From Elusimicrobiota bacterium (GTDB lineage: Bacteria; Elusimicrobiota; Elusimicrobia; Elusimicrobiales; UBA9959), in the NCBI GenBank assembly GCA_019135865.1, contig JAGVVD010000031.1:1-64000 (forward strand): DNA of 64,000 nucleotides. Reading direction: 5' to 3'. This document shows positions 9,788 to 18,354 of this stretch, piece by piece. Position 1 is the stretch's first letter. Each line of letters opens with the position of its first letter. The translations under genes were made by a program, and so were the position numbers. The notes under the pieces were generated by a model, which worked only from the letters and a program-made list of their open reading frames with translations, did not search any database and was not told where the DNA came from.

Positions 9788-10807
9788 ATGAAATATTCAA
9801 AAGTATACATAGACGCCATCGGCTACGAACTGGGCCCCAATGTCGTCACCTCTTCCGAGCTCGAGAAGCGCGTGCGTCCCATGCTGGACGCCCTCCATAT
9901 CCCCGAGGGCCAGCTCGAGGCGCTGACCGGCATACGCGAGCGCCGCTGGTGGGACGAGGGCTTCGAGCTTTCGGAAGGCGCCGCGCGCGCTGGCCGCAAG
10001 GCGCTGGACCAGGCGGGACTGAAGCCTTCCGATCTGGGCGCGCTGGTCTACGCCGGCGTCTGCCGCGAGCACAGCGAACCAGCCACCGCCACCGCCGTGG
10101 CCGCGAAACTGGGCGCCGGCCCCGAGACCGCCGTCTACGACGTCTCCAACGCCTGCCTCGGCGTGCAGAACGGCATGCTCGACGTAGCCAACCGCATCGA
10201 GCTGGGCCATATCCGGGCCGGGCTCGTCGTCTCCTGCGAATCCTCGCGCGAGATCAACGAGAGCATGATAGCCGAGATGCTGCGCGACCGCGGCTTCGAG
10301 AATTTCCGGCTCTCCATAGCCACGCTGACCGGCGGGTCCGGCGCCGTCGGCGTCGTGCTGACCGACGGCTCCTTCCCCGGAACGCACCGGCGCCACCGGC
10401 TGCTCGGCGGGGTTTACCGCGCGGCCTGCGAGCATCACAAGCTCTGCATCTGGCACCGCGACCATATGCTGACCGACGCCACCGCGGCGCTCAAGAACGG
10501 CGTGGAGCTCGGCCGGCGGACCTGGGACGCGCTGCTCGAAGAACTCGGCATGAAGGCGGAACAGTTCGACCGCACCGTCTGCCACCAGGTCGGCTCGACC
10601 CACCGACGCAGCATACTGGAAGCGCTCGGGATACCCGAGGAGAAGGATTTCCAGACCTACGAATATCTCGGCAATATGGGCTCGGCGGCGCAGCCGGTGA
10701 CGGCCGCCATAGCCGACGAGCGCGAGTTCCTGCTGCCGGGCCACAAGGTGGCGCTGCTGGGCATAGGCAGCGGCCTCAATACGATCATGATGGGAGTGGA
10801 GTGGTAA
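9788..10807 (+). CDS. oleA: OleA, acyl-CoA/ACP head-to-head condensing thiolase
   Basis: 339 residues, the usual OleA length. OleA joins two activated fatty acyl chains by non-decarboxylative Claisen condensation to a 2-alkyl-3-ketoacid. It has the thiolase-fold triad Cys123 (SNACLG), His266 (CHQVG) and Asn296 (GNMGSA), the EPATA segment expected of OleA near the region of the catalytic Glu, and the C-terminal GIGSGLNTIMMGVEW loop. The start is set at ATG 9788, where family similarity begins; an in-frame upstream extension to 9743 has no similarity. It lies 58 bp after pfaC and 2 bp before oleB, so the acyl donor is plausibly the PUFA synthase product. FabH-like functions are the alternative, but the four-gene context settles it. 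Confidence 0.92.
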   Translation: MKYSKVYIDAIGYELGPNVVTSSELEKRVRPMLDALHIPEGQLEALTGIRERRWWDEGFELSEGAARAGRKALDQAGLKPSDLGALVYAGVCREHSEPATATAVAAKLGAGPETAVYDVSNACLGVQNGMLDVANRIELGHIRAGLVVSCESSREINESMIAEMLRDRGFENFRLSIATLTGGSGAVGVVLTDGSFPGTHRRHRLLGGVYRAACEHHKLCIWHRDHMLTDATAALKNGVELGRRTWDALLEELGMKAEQFDRTVCHQVGSTHRRSILEALGIPEEKDFQTYEYLGNMGSAAQPVTAAIADEREFLLPGHKVALLGIGSGLNTIMMGVEW

Positions 10808-10809
10808 AA

Positions 10810-11706
10810 ATGAGCTATCTTCCGAAAGGCGTGACCCCGGAGATGTATCCTTTCAGCGGCAAATACCTGGCCGTGCGCGGCGGGCTGAAGCTGCATTACC
10901 TCGACGAGGGCGCGGGTAAGCCTGTGCTGATGCTGCACGGCAACCCCTCCTGGTCCTTCTACTACCGGGACCTGGCGCTGGCGCTGCGGGATTCGCGCCG
11001 CGTCATAGTCCCCGACCATATCGGCTGCGGGCTTTCCGACAAACCCGGCGACCGCCGCTATGATTACACCCTGCAAAGCCGCGTGGAGGACGTAGAGGCA
11101 CTGATAGATTCTCTGGCCCTGAAGGAAAAGATGACCCTGGTCGTCCACGACTGGGGCGGCATGATAGGCTTCGCCGCGGCCGCGCGCAGGCCGGAGCTTT
11201 TCGAAAAACTGGTCGTCCTCAACACCGCCGCCTTCTTCCTGCCCGGCGGCAAGACCTTCCCGGGCCTGCTGCGGCTGACCCGCACGCCGCTGGGCTCGCT
11301 GCTGGTGCGCGGGTTCAACGCTTTCGCCCGCGGCGCGGCCTGGACCGGCTGCCGCCGGCGCCGCATGCCGCCGGAACTGCGCGACGCCTACTGCGCGCCC
11401 TACGGCGGCTGGGGCGACCGCATAGCCACGCTGCGCTTCGTGCAGGATATCCCGCTGGCGCCGGGCGACCGGGCCTGGAGCCTCGTAGAGGAGACCCAGA
11501 AGAAGCTCCCGTCCCTGTCCTCCCTGCCGATGCTGATATGCTGGGGGCCGGAGGATTTCGTCTTCGACCGCCACTTCCTGGAGGAATGGCGCCGGCGCTT
11601 TCCTTCCGCGACGGTGCGCGAATTCCCGGACTGCGGCCATTACATACTGGAAGACGCCAAAGAGGAAGTCGTGCCGCTGGTGAAGGATTTCATTCTCCGC
11701 TCCTGA
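10810..11706 (+). CDS. oleB: OleB, alpha/beta-hydrolase beta-lactone decarboxylase
   Basis: 298 residues, haloalkane-dehalogenase branch of the alpha/beta hydrolases. The HGNPSWSF oxyanion-hole region, nucleophile Asp114 in VVHDWGG and catalytic His277 in CGHYILED are all visible. OleB proteins decarboxylate the cis-beta-lactone made by OleC to the final cis-olefin. The ATG at 10810 is 2 bp after the oleA stop. The gene ends in TGATG, overlapping the oleC start by one base. In many bacteria oleB and oleC are fused; here they are separate but translationally coupled. Confidence 0.9.
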   Translation: MSYLPKGVTPEMYPFSGKYLAVRGGLKLHYLDEGAGKPVLMLHGNPSWSFYYRDLALALRDSRRVIVPDHIGCGLSDKPGDRRYDYTLQSRVEDVEALIDSLALKEKMTLVVHDWGGMIGFAAAARRPELFEKLVVLNTAAFFLPGGKTFPGLLRLTRTPLGSLLVRGFNAFARGAAWTGCRRRRMPPELRDAYCAPYGGWGDRIATLRFVQDIPLAPGDRAWSLVEETQKKLPSLSSLPMLICWGPEDFVFDRHFLEEWRRRFPSATVREFPDCGHYILEDAKEEVVPLVKDFILRS

Positions 11707-13304
11707 TGACGCCGCCGCCTGACATCTCTTCGCTTATAACCGACCGGGCCCGGGAGCTGCCGGACAGGCCGGCCGTTATATCCGGCGGCCGCTCCGTCAC
11801 TTTCGCGGAGCTCGAGGCCGATGTGTCGCTGCTGGCGGCCGGCCTGCGCGCCGCGGGGCTCCGGCCCGGCGCGCGCGCCGCGCTGATGATAACTCCCTCG
11901 GCCGATTTCGTCGCCCTGACCTTCGCGCTGTACCGGGCCGGCGCTATAAGCGTTCTCATCGACCCGGGCATAGGCCTGCCCAACATGAAGCGCTGCCTGG
12001 CCGAGGCGGCGCCGGAGGCCTTCGCCGGCATACCGAAAGCCCATATCGCCAGACTCCTTTTCGGCTGGGCTCCCTCGTCGAAGCTCAATATCACCGCGGG
12101 CCCGCGCCTGTTCTGGGGCGGCCTGACGCTCGACGGGCTGCGCCGGCTGGGCCGCGGAGCCCCCGCGCCGGACCCCGCCGATACGCCGGAAACCGCCTCG
12201 ATAAATTTCACCTCGGGCAGCACGGGCGCGCCGAAAGGCGCGGTATACACCCACGCCATGCTGCACGCCCAGGCCGCCATGCTGCGCGATTACTTCGGCA
12301 TAAAGCCCGGCTTCGCCTCCGTCCCGACCTTCCCTCTCTTCGCCCTCTTCGACATCGCCCTGGGCCTGACCATCGCCATACCGGAGATGGATTTCACCCG
12401 CCCCGCGGCCGCCGACCCGGCCATGCTCTGCCGGCTGATGAACGGACACAAGGCCGTGCAGCTTTTCGGCTCGCCGGCGCTGATCGACAATCTCGGCCGC
12501 TACGGCGAAATGACGGGGACCCGCCTGCCTTCGCTGGAGCGCGTCATCTCCTGCGGGGCGCCGGTCCGCATGGAGGTCATAGAGCGGGTCTCGAGGATGC
12601 TGCGGCCCGGCGTGCCGGTGCATACCCCTTACGGCGCCACCGAGGCGCTGCCCGTCGCCTGCGTTTCGGGCAGGGAACTCGCGGCCATAGGCCCGGGTTT
12701 CGGGGTCTGCGTCGGAAAACCCTGGCCCGGCGTGGAAGTCTCCGTGATAAAGATATCCGACGGCCCGATAGGGGAATGGTCGCCCGACCTCGCCGTCCCG
12801 GACGGCGAGATCGGCGAGATAATGGTCAAAGGCCCGATAGTCTCCCCCTCCTACTTCAACCGGCCCGACGGCGACGCTCTCGCCAAGATAAAAGGCCCGG
12901 GCGGCGAAATCTATCACCGCATGGGCGACGCCGGCTGGCGGGACCCTGAGGGCCGCCTCTGGTTCTGCGGGCGCAAGAGCCACCGCGTCGTCACGCCGGA
13001 CGGCGCGCTTTTCACCATCCCCTGCGAATCGGTCTTCAACGCCCACCCGGATGTGCGCCGCACGGCGCTGGTCGGCGTCGGTCCGGCGGGGGCGAAGCGG
13101 CCCGTCGTCTGCGTCGAACTGGAACCCGGAAAGAGGCCGCGGGCGGGCCTCACCGGAGAACTCCTGGCGCTGGGCGCAGCTCGGGCCCACACAAAGACGA
13201 TAAAGGATATACTCTATCATCCCGGTTTTCCCGTCGATATCCGTCACAACGCCAAGATAGGCCGCGAGAAGCTGGCCGCCTGGGCGGAGGAGCGGCTCTC
13301 ATGA
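11706..13304 (+). CDS. oleC: OleC, beta-lactone synthetase (acyl-adenylate-forming family)
   Basis: 532 residues of the AMP-forming ANL superfamily. The phosphate-binding loop TSGSTGAPKG is at 169-178, followed by YGATEALP and the GRKSHRV hinge region near the C-terminus. OleC activates the 2-alkyl-3-hydroxyacid from OleD with ATP and closes it to a beta-lactone. The ATG at 11706 overlaps the oleB stop, and the ATGA overlap at 13301-13304 links it to oleD. Sequence alone would also allow a fatty acyl-CoA ligase; the neighbours make OleC far more likely. Confidence 0.92.
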   Translation: MTPPPDISSLITDRARELPDRPAVISGGRSVTFAELEADVSLLAAGLRAAGLRPGARAALMITPSADFVALTFALYRAGAISVLIDPGIGLPNMKRCLAEAAPEAFAGIPKAHIARLLFGWAPSSKLNITAGPRLFWGGLTLDGLRRLGRGAPAPDPADTPETASINFTSGSTGAPKGAVYTHAMLHAQAAMLRDYFGIKPGFASVPTFPLFALFDIALGLTIAIPEMDFTRPAAADPAMLCRLMNGHKAVQLFGSPALIDNLGRYGEMTGTRLPSLERVISCGAPVRMEVIERVSRMLRPGVPVHTPYGATEALPVACVSGRELAAIGPGFGVCVGKPWPGVEVSVIKISDGPIGEWSPDLAVPDGEIGEIMVKGPIVSPSYFNRPDGDALAKIKGPGGEIYHRMGDAGWRDPEGRLWFCGRKSHRVVTPDGALFTIPCESVFNAHPDVRRTALVGVGPAGAKRPVVCVELEPGKRPRAGLTGELLALGAARAHTKTIKDILYHPGFPVDIRHNAKIGREKLAAWAEERLS

Positions 13305-14302
13305 AAGCGCTGGTCACGGGCGGCGGCGGCTTCCTCGGCGGCGCGATAGTCCGGCTGCTGCTGGCCCGGGGGGCCGAGGTGCGGGTGCTGGCGCGCGGGT
13401 ATTACCCGGAACTGAAAGCGCTGGGCGCGGAGTGCCTGCGCGGCAGCGTGGCCGACGAGGAAGCGGCCGCGCGCGCCTGCCGGGGGCGGGACACGGTCTT
13501 TCACGCGGCCTCCAAGGTGGGCATGTGGGGCGCTTATAAAGATTTCTATAACGCCAACGTACTGGGCACGGCCGTCATGCTGGCCGCGGCCAAGGAGGCG
13601 GGCGCGGCCCGCTTCGTCTATACCAGCACCCCCAGCGTGGTCTACCCGGCCGGCGGCGCCGAGGTCGAAGGGTGGAACGAAAGAGCCCCTTACCCGGAAA
13701 GGTCGGAATCGCGTTACGCCGAGACCAAGGCCAGGGCCGAGCGGCTGGTGCTCAAGGCCAATTCCACGCGCTTTTCCACCGTGGCACTGCGCCCCCACCT
13801 GGTCTGGGGCCCGGGCCGCGACCACATGATCTCCACGATAATCGCGCGCGGACGGGCGGGCAAACTGCGCCGCATAGGCTCTTTCAACAAACTGATAGAC
13901 ACCACTTATATCGACGACGCGGCCGAAGCCCACTGGCTGGCGGCCGAAAAACTGTCGCCGGGCTCCGCCTGCGCCGGTAAGGCGTATTTCATCAGCCAGG
14001 GCGATCCCCGGCCCAACTGGGACATAGTGAACATGATACTCTCGGCGGCCGGGGCCCGGCCGGTCACCGAACGCATACCCTATCCCGCGGCCCTGGCCGC
14101 CGCGTCCGTACTGGAAACGGCCTGGCGCCTGTCCGGCGCGGCGTCCGAGCCGCCCCTGACGCGCTTCGTAGTGAGGCAACTCACCACCGCCCATTGGTTC
14201 GACATCTCCGCCGCCCGCCGGGACCTGGGCTACGCCCCTTCGGTCACCATCGAGGAAGGCATGAACCGCCTCTCCGCCTGGCTCCGCTCCGCCGGCAAAT
14301 AA
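13301..14302 (+). CDS. oleD: OleD, NAD(P)H-dependent 2-alkyl-3-ketoacid reductase
   Basis: 333 residues, extended short-chain dehydrogenase family. The N-terminal Rossmann motif is TGGGGFLGG and the catalytic YxxxK is Tyr139/Lys143 (YAETK). OleD reduces the OleA product to the beta-hydroxyacid used by OleC. It overlaps oleC by 4 bp and is the last gene of the plus-strand set. Its stop codon lies next to a hairpin that serves the convergent minus-strand operon. Confidence 0.92.
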   Translation: MKALVTGGGGFLGGAIVRLLLARGAEVRVLARGYYPELKALGAECLRGSVADEEAAARACRGRDTVFHAASKVGMWGAYKDFYNANVLGTAVMLAAAKEAGAARFVYTSTPSVVYPAGGAEVEGWNERAPYPERSESRYAETKARAERLVLKANSTRFSTVALRPHLVWGPGRDHMISTIIARGRAGKLRRIGSFNKLIDTTYIDDAAEAHWLAAEKLSPGSACAGKAYFISQGDPRPNWDIVNMILSAAGARPVTERIPYPAALAAASVLETAWRLSGAASEPPLTRFVVRQLTTAHWFDISAARRDLGYAPSVTIEEGMNRLSAWLRSAGK

Positions 14303-14323
14303 AAAGCCCGCCTTGCGGCGGGC
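14301..14323 (-). terminator. Intrinsic terminator of the minus-strand operon
   Basis: 7-bp stem GCCCGCC/GGCGGGC (14306-14312 and 14317-14323) with a TTGC loop. The A-run beside it at 14301-14305 reads as a U-tract on the minus strand. It follows the zincin gene and overlaps the oleD stop, separating two convergent transcription units. Confidence 0.75.
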
Positions 14324-14346
14324 CAGCCGACCTATCCGGCGCTTTT

Positions 14347-14703
14347 TCAATAGAGACCCTTCTCCTCCAGCTCGTCGTCGTCCATGCCGAAATAATGGGC
14401 CAGTTCGTGCATGACGGTATGGCGGATCTCCTCCTCCAGTTCCTCGCGGGTGGAGCATTCCGCTTCCAGGTTGTCCTTAAAAAGGGTGATCTTGTCCGGC
14501 ATGGCGCCGCTGTAGTCCTGGCCGCGGTCGGGCAGCGGCACTCCTTCATACAGACCCAGCAGCCCCTCGCCGAACTCGCGGTCCTGCGCGCGGGTGGGCA
14601 GCGGTTTCACGGCCAGCACCATGTTGTCCAGCGCGCCCTTGAGTTTCGGCGGCAGGGACTTCACGGCCTCGGCTGCGACTTTCTCGAATTCCCTGACCGT
14701 CAT
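14347..14703 (-). CDS. Small zincin-like metallopeptidase (Zincin_1 family)
   Basis: 118 residues with a single zinc-binding motif HELAHYFGMDD near the C-terminus (HExxHxxGxxD), typical of the minimal-zincin family PF06262. No signal peptide is seen, so it is probably cytoplasmic. The substrate is unknown for this family. It is the last gene of the minus-strand run, 10 bp downstream of the ZIP transporter, which may matter because the peptidase needs zinc. Confidence 0.82.
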   Translation of the reverse strand: MTVREFEKVAAEAVKSLPPKLKGALDNMVLAVKPLPTRAQDREFGEGLLGLYEGVPLPDRGQDYSGAMPDKITLFKDNLEAECSTREELEEEIRHTVMHELAHYFGMDDDELEEKGLY

Positions 14704-14713
14704 AAGGAAGGGG

Positions 14714-15610
14714 TCACTTCATCAGCAGCAGGCTCAGCGCCATGACGGCCATACCGGCCACCAGGCCGAGGAGGCTGTCGTGGCCTTTGCCGTAGGCGCG
14801 GCTCGTCGGCAGCAGCTCGTCCACGCTGATATAGACCATGACGCCGGCGACGCCGGCGAAAAGCGCGCCCATCACCTGCGGCGGCACGACCCCGCCGGAA
14901 CCGAGGAAGAAGCGGATGGCCAGCCAGGCTATCAGCGCGCCCACCGGCTCGGCCAGGCCGCTGAAGAAGGAATACAGGAAGGCCTTCCGCCTGTCGCCGG
15001 TGGCGTAGAAGATAGGCACCGAGACGCTGACGCCCTCGGGGATATTGTGCAGCGCCACGGCCACGGCTATGGCGACGCCCAGGCCCGGATCGTTGAGCGC
15101 GGCCAGGAAGGTGGCCAGGCCCTCGGGGAAATTGTGTATGCCTATCGCCAGCGCGGTGAAGAGGCCCATCCGCATCAGTTTCCCCTTGCGGATATGCTCG
15201 TGCGCGCCGGGCACGCCGGCCACGGTCGCCTCATGGCATTCCCTGGCCGTCGGCACGTGAGCCTTGGGGTCGTGCAGCGGCGCCTCCTCGGCCTCGCTGT
15301 GCGTCTCGTGCGGGTTCTCCGAGGAGGGGATGAAATTGTCTATCAGGCCGATCAGCAGCATGCCGGCGAAAAAAGAACCCGCGTTGACCCAGTGGCCGGC
15401 GGGATCACCGCAGGCCTCCACCAGCGCCGCGGAACCCTTGTGGAAGATCTCGACGAAAGAGACGTAGAGCATGACGCCGGCGCTGAAGCCGGTGGAGACG
15501 GAGAGGAAGCGGTAATCGGTCCTTTTGGCGGCGAAGGCGATGAGGCTGCCCACGCCGGTGGCCATGCCCGCGAACAGGGTCAGGCCGAGAGCGAAGGCGA
15601 CGTTCTCCAT
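14714..15610 (-). CDS. ZIP-family divalent metal transporter (ZupT-like)
   Basis: 298 residues, multi-pass inner-membrane carrier. The two family signatures HNFPEG and HNIPEG, which line the metal path in TM4 and TM5, are both present. A His/Asp/Glu-rich cytoplasmic loop ([10 protein letters not shown] to HEHIRKGK) lies between TM3 and TM4. ZIP proteins import zinc, iron or related cations into the cytoplasm. The start is set at ATG 15610 (MENVAFALG), the first residue of the membrane domain; an upstream in-frame extension would overlap the TPR gene. It sits 14 bp after the TPR gene, in the same operon. Confidence 0.88.
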   Translation of the reverse strand: MENVAFALGLTLFAGMATGVGSLIAFAAKRTDYRFLSVSTGFSAGVMLYVSFVEIFHKGSAALVEACGDPAGHWVNAGSFFAGMLLIGLIDNFIPSSENPHETHSEAEEAPLHDPKAHVPTARECHEATVAGVPGAHEHIRKGKLMRMGLFTALAIGIHNFPEGLATFLAALNDPGLGVAIAVAVALHNIPEGVSVSVPIFYATGDRRKAFLYSFFSGLAEPVGALIAWLAIRFFLGSGGVVPPQVMGALFAGVAGVMVYISVDELLPTSRAYGKGHDSLLGLVAGMAVMALSLLLMK

Positions 15611-15624
15611 GCGGGAGGTCCTTT

Positions 15625-16812
15625 TTACGGCGGGGGGAGGGAACCGGGGAGGTCGGTTTTCGCGAAGGGGCTCTTGAAATAAGGCTTGATGTATTCCCCG
15701 AAGCCCCACTCGTCCTTGTACGAGAGCGCCTCCCTGTAGTACTCGCGCGCCTTGTCGCGCAGACCCTGCAGGTCCAGCGCGTGGCCGGCGCGCACCACGG
15801 CCCAGACGGCCCAGCGCGTGGGATGCGCGCCGGGGTCCTTCGCGAGCGTCTGGCGGGCGCGCAGGAACATCTCGAGCCCCTTCTGGTATTCGTGCTCGAC
15901 CAGGTAGATGGTGCCGAGCGCGACCAGTATGCGCGGCAGGTAGTTCGGACGGTAGACCGGGTCGCCGCTCTCGAGGCGTTCGAGGTAGTTCTCCGCCGAG
16001 GTACGGCTCTCGGCGTACTGCCGGTTCTCGAACAGGGACACGATCTCGACGAAATGCATCTGCGCGTGGTCGGGGTATCTGGCGCGCAGTTCCCGCGACC
16101 ATTTCACGGCCGTCCGCGGGTCGGCGTACCGGCTGCCGGTCTGGGTATAGATCTCGATGAGAATGAGTTCGGCGGCGGTGGAGTTGAAATAGCCCTTCTC
16201 GCGGCAGAGGTTGAGATATTTAAGGCCCTGTTCCGCGTCGCCTTTCATGAAGAGCTTCGCCAGCACCTTCACCACGCCGGACAGGGTGCCGGCGTAGTAC
16301 TCGTACATGCCCAGGCCCAGGTAGGCGTCGTAAAGCTCCGGGTCCAGTTCCAGGGCCTTGCGCGTATGGGACAGGGCTTTCCTGCCCTCGAAATAGGCCT
16401 TTATCCAGCGGTGCTGCAGCAGCGCCAGTCGCGCCCTGAGGCCGTGCATGCCGCCGATGCACATATGGGCGTTGGCGTCGCCGGGATGCCTCTTCAGCCA
16501 GGAGTCGCCCACGGATATCGCCTTGTCCGTCAGCGCCTCGTATTCCTCGTCCAGGGCCGGATCCGACTCGTCCTCCAGGTATTCGAAATGCGCCCATTTC
16601 ACCATCGCGACGCCGAAATGACCGAAGGGATGGTCCGGGTATTTCTTTACGGCTTCGTCGAAATAGCCCTGGGCCTCGGGCAGCGTGACGGCGTAGACCG
16701 CGTCGAGCCCTTTCCTGGAAAGTTCGCGCAGCTCGGCCGGCAGCGGCTCGTAGGAGGTTTTCGCGGCGGAAGCCGGCACGGCCAGCAGCGCGCAGAGCAC
16801 GAGAGACTTCAT
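15625..16812 (-). CDS. Secreted TPR-repeat protein of unknown function
   Basis: 395 residues. An N-terminal signal peptide ([16 protein letters not shown], likely cleaved after ASA) is followed by helical repeats through the chain, for example [40 protein letters not shown] and the C-terminal region about 325-370. TPR arrays hold protein partners; no enzymatic motif is visible. It starts 13 bp after the preceding secreted protein and probably acts in the periplasm. Confidence 0.75.
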   Translation of the reverse strand: MKSLVLCALLAVPASAAKTSYEPLPAELRELSRKGLDAVYAVTLPEAQGYFDEAVKKYPDHPFGHFGVAMVKWAHFEYLEDESDPALDEEYEALTDKAISVGDSWLKRHPGDANAHMCIGGMHGLRARLALLQHRWIKAYFEGRKALSHTRKALELDPELYDAYLGLGMYEYYAGTLSGVVKVLAKLFMKGDAEQGLKYLNLCREKGYFNSTAAELILIEIYTQTGSRYADPRTAVKWSRELRARYPDHAQMHFVEIVSLFENRQYAESRTSAENYLERLESGDPVYRPNYLPRILVALGTIYLVEHEYQKGLEMFLRARQTLAKDPGAHPTRWAVWAVVRAGHALDLQGLRDKAREYYREALSYKDEWGFGEYIKPYFKSPFAKTDLPGSLPPP

Positions 16813-16825
16813 TTTTGGCAGCTCC

Positions 16826-17383
16826 TTAGCGTTCTTCGACGGCGCCCGGCGGGGTCCGGACGGGCGCCGTTCCGGGGGCCTCGAAAGGGATCTCGAATTC
16901 CCTGGGCAGCACGTCCGCCGCGTCGCCGGCGCGGGGTTCCAGCATCACCCTGATCCTGAGCGAAAGGGGCCTGAAGCCGGTCCCCCTGAGGCGCCCGAGA
17001 TGCGAGTTCAGATTCACCTGGTAGATGCTGACTTCCTGGGCGGAACCGGGCGCGAGCCTGGAGACGCGGGTCTCGCTGATGTGGAAAGGCACCGCCCAGA
17101 AACCTTTCCCGCTCCCGGAAGAGATGGAGATGGAGAAGTCGTAACGCAGGACCAGTCCTTCGACCGGTCTGGAGGAATTGTTTGATATGGCGAGACGGAC
17201 CCTGGGCCTGCCGGCGAGCACGCCCGACTGCGAGAGCTGCAGGGACGCGACGTCGCGGTAGGGGAGCCGTTTCTGGCCCGCGGCGGCCGAAAGCTGCCAG
17301 GCGGCGCCCGAGACGCGGGGCTGGGCGTAGGACGCGGGAACCGCGAAGACCAGCAGGAGGGCCAGATTAACGGCCAGCCTCAT
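16826..17383 (-). CDS. Secreted protein of unknown function
   Basis: 185 residues with a clear signal peptide (MRLAVNLALLLVFAVPASYA). The mature part looks beta-rich: segments such as RVRLAISNNSSRPVEGLVLRY and LSLRIRVMLEPR resemble an immunoglobulin-like or FxLYD-type fold, but I do not recognise a family. The start is set at ATG 17383, which overlaps the stop of the CheC-like gene by 4 bp; the open frame continues upstream without similarity. Translation coupling suggests joint production with the signalling pair upstream. Confidence 0.7.
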   Translation of the reverse strand: MRLAVNLALLLVFAVPASYAQPRVSGAAWQLSAAAGQKRLPYRDVASLQLSQSGVLAGRPRVRLAISNNSSRPVEGLVLRYDFSISISSGSGKGFWAVPFHISETRVSRLAPGSAQEVSIYQVNLNSHLGRLRGTGFRPLSLRIRVMLEPRAGDAADVLPREFEIPFEAPGTAPVRTPPGAVEER

Positions 17384-17976
17384 GAAGCCCCGCCGGTAGG
17401 GAAAAGCCTGTAAAACAGCGCTTTTTCCATGGCCAGCAGCACCGAGCACTCGGCCTCGCCGTCCTTGCAGGAGAGGGTGAGGCGCAGTCTGGCCGCCGCG
17501 TCCCCCCGGGTTACCCCCGGCGAGCCGCGGAAAGCCGTGTCGATGATGTCCAGTCCCCCCTGTATGCAGTGCGGTACCGAGGGGAGCATCACCTCCCCGA
17601 CCCGCGCCGAGATGACCGAGAGGAACGAATTGAACAGGATATTCCCGACCTCCGAGACCAGCAGTTCCTCCGCCTTGTTCATGGAGCTCATCTTGACGAA
17701 GGAATAACCGAGGAAGCACCGGGAAACGGCTTCCACGTCGCGGGCCCGGAAAGTCAGGAGCGCGCGCAGGGAACCGGGGCCGGCGACGGTGAAGATCACG
17801 CCGGCGCCGGGCTCCTCGCCGGGAGCCCGCAGCGCTTCGGAATTCACCGCGGCCTCGATATCCTTTATCGTCCAGCTGCCGGAAGAGATCCTCGAGAGCT
17901 TGGCCACCGACCGCGTCACCGCCTCCGACGCGAGCTCGTGCCAGGCGTCCGTCGCCGTATTTTTTTCCTTTCTCAT
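17380..17976 (-). CDS. CheC/CheX-like phosphatase-domain protein
   Basis: 198 residues. The central SEVGNILFNSF segment followed about 20 residues later by LPSVP matches the CheC-type active-site pattern ExxN...P, which removes phosphate from CheY-like receiver domains. It overlaps by 4 bp (ATGA) with the receiver-domain gene upstream, its likely substrate. No other chemotaxis genes occur in the window, so the pair may control something other than flagella. The N-terminal 50 residues are unassigned. Confidence 0.7.
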   Translation of the reverse strand: MRKEKNTATDAWHELASEAVTRSVAKLSRISSGSWTIKDIEAAVNSEALRAPGEEPGAGVIFTVAGPGSLRALLTFRARDVEAVSRCFLGYSFVKMSSMNKAEELLVSEVGNILFNSFLSVISARVGEVMLPSVPHCIQGGLDIIDTAFRGSPGVTRGDAAARLRLTLSCKDGEAECSVLLAMEKALFYRLFPTGGAS

Positions 17977-18332
17977 ACTTTGACCACCGTCTCGATGAAA
18001 GTCTTCAGTTCGGACATCGTAAAAGGCTTGCGCAGCACTCCCGCGCCGCCCAGTTCGCGTATCCTGGCGTCCACGCCCGCCTGGTCCACCGCCGTGACCA
18101 CGGCCGCCTTCGTGGCGGGGAACTCCCCCCGCAGCGCGGCCAGCAGTTCCAGCCCGTCCCGGCCCGGCATGACCAGGTCCACGAAGACCAGGTCGGGAGC
18201 CGACTTCCTGCAGGCGGCCAGGGCCGTCTCGTAATCCTGGGCCGGCTCGGGCACTTCGTGACCCAGGCTTTCGAGAGCGGTCCTGAGGATGACGGCCGCC
18301 AGCAGGTTATCGTCCACCACCAGTATCTTCAT
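17973..18332 (-). CDS. Stand-alone CheY-like response regulator
   Basis: 119 residues, a single receiver domain. Acidic pocket VVDDN near the N-terminus, phospho-acceptor Asp in DLVFVDLVMPG, Thr in VVTAVD and Lys in LRKPF are all present. There is no output domain, so it must act by protein contact or phosphorelay. No histidine kinase is near. It is the first gene of a six-gene minus-strand run that ends at 14347, beginning 22 bp after metK. Confidence 0.88.
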   Translation of the reverse strand: MKILVVDDNLLAAVILRTALESLGHEVPEPAQDYETALAACRKSAPDLVFVDLVMPGRDGLELLAALRGEFPATKAAVVTAVDQAGVDARIRELGGAGVLRKPFTMSELKTFIETVVKV

Positions 18333-18354
18333 ACCCCCCCCTCCGGACCGCGGC

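Noticed and set aside
17973-18332. Chemotaxis operon
   Set aside because: Only a receiver and a CheC-like protein are present; no CheA, CheW, CheB, CheR or receptor genes are nearby.
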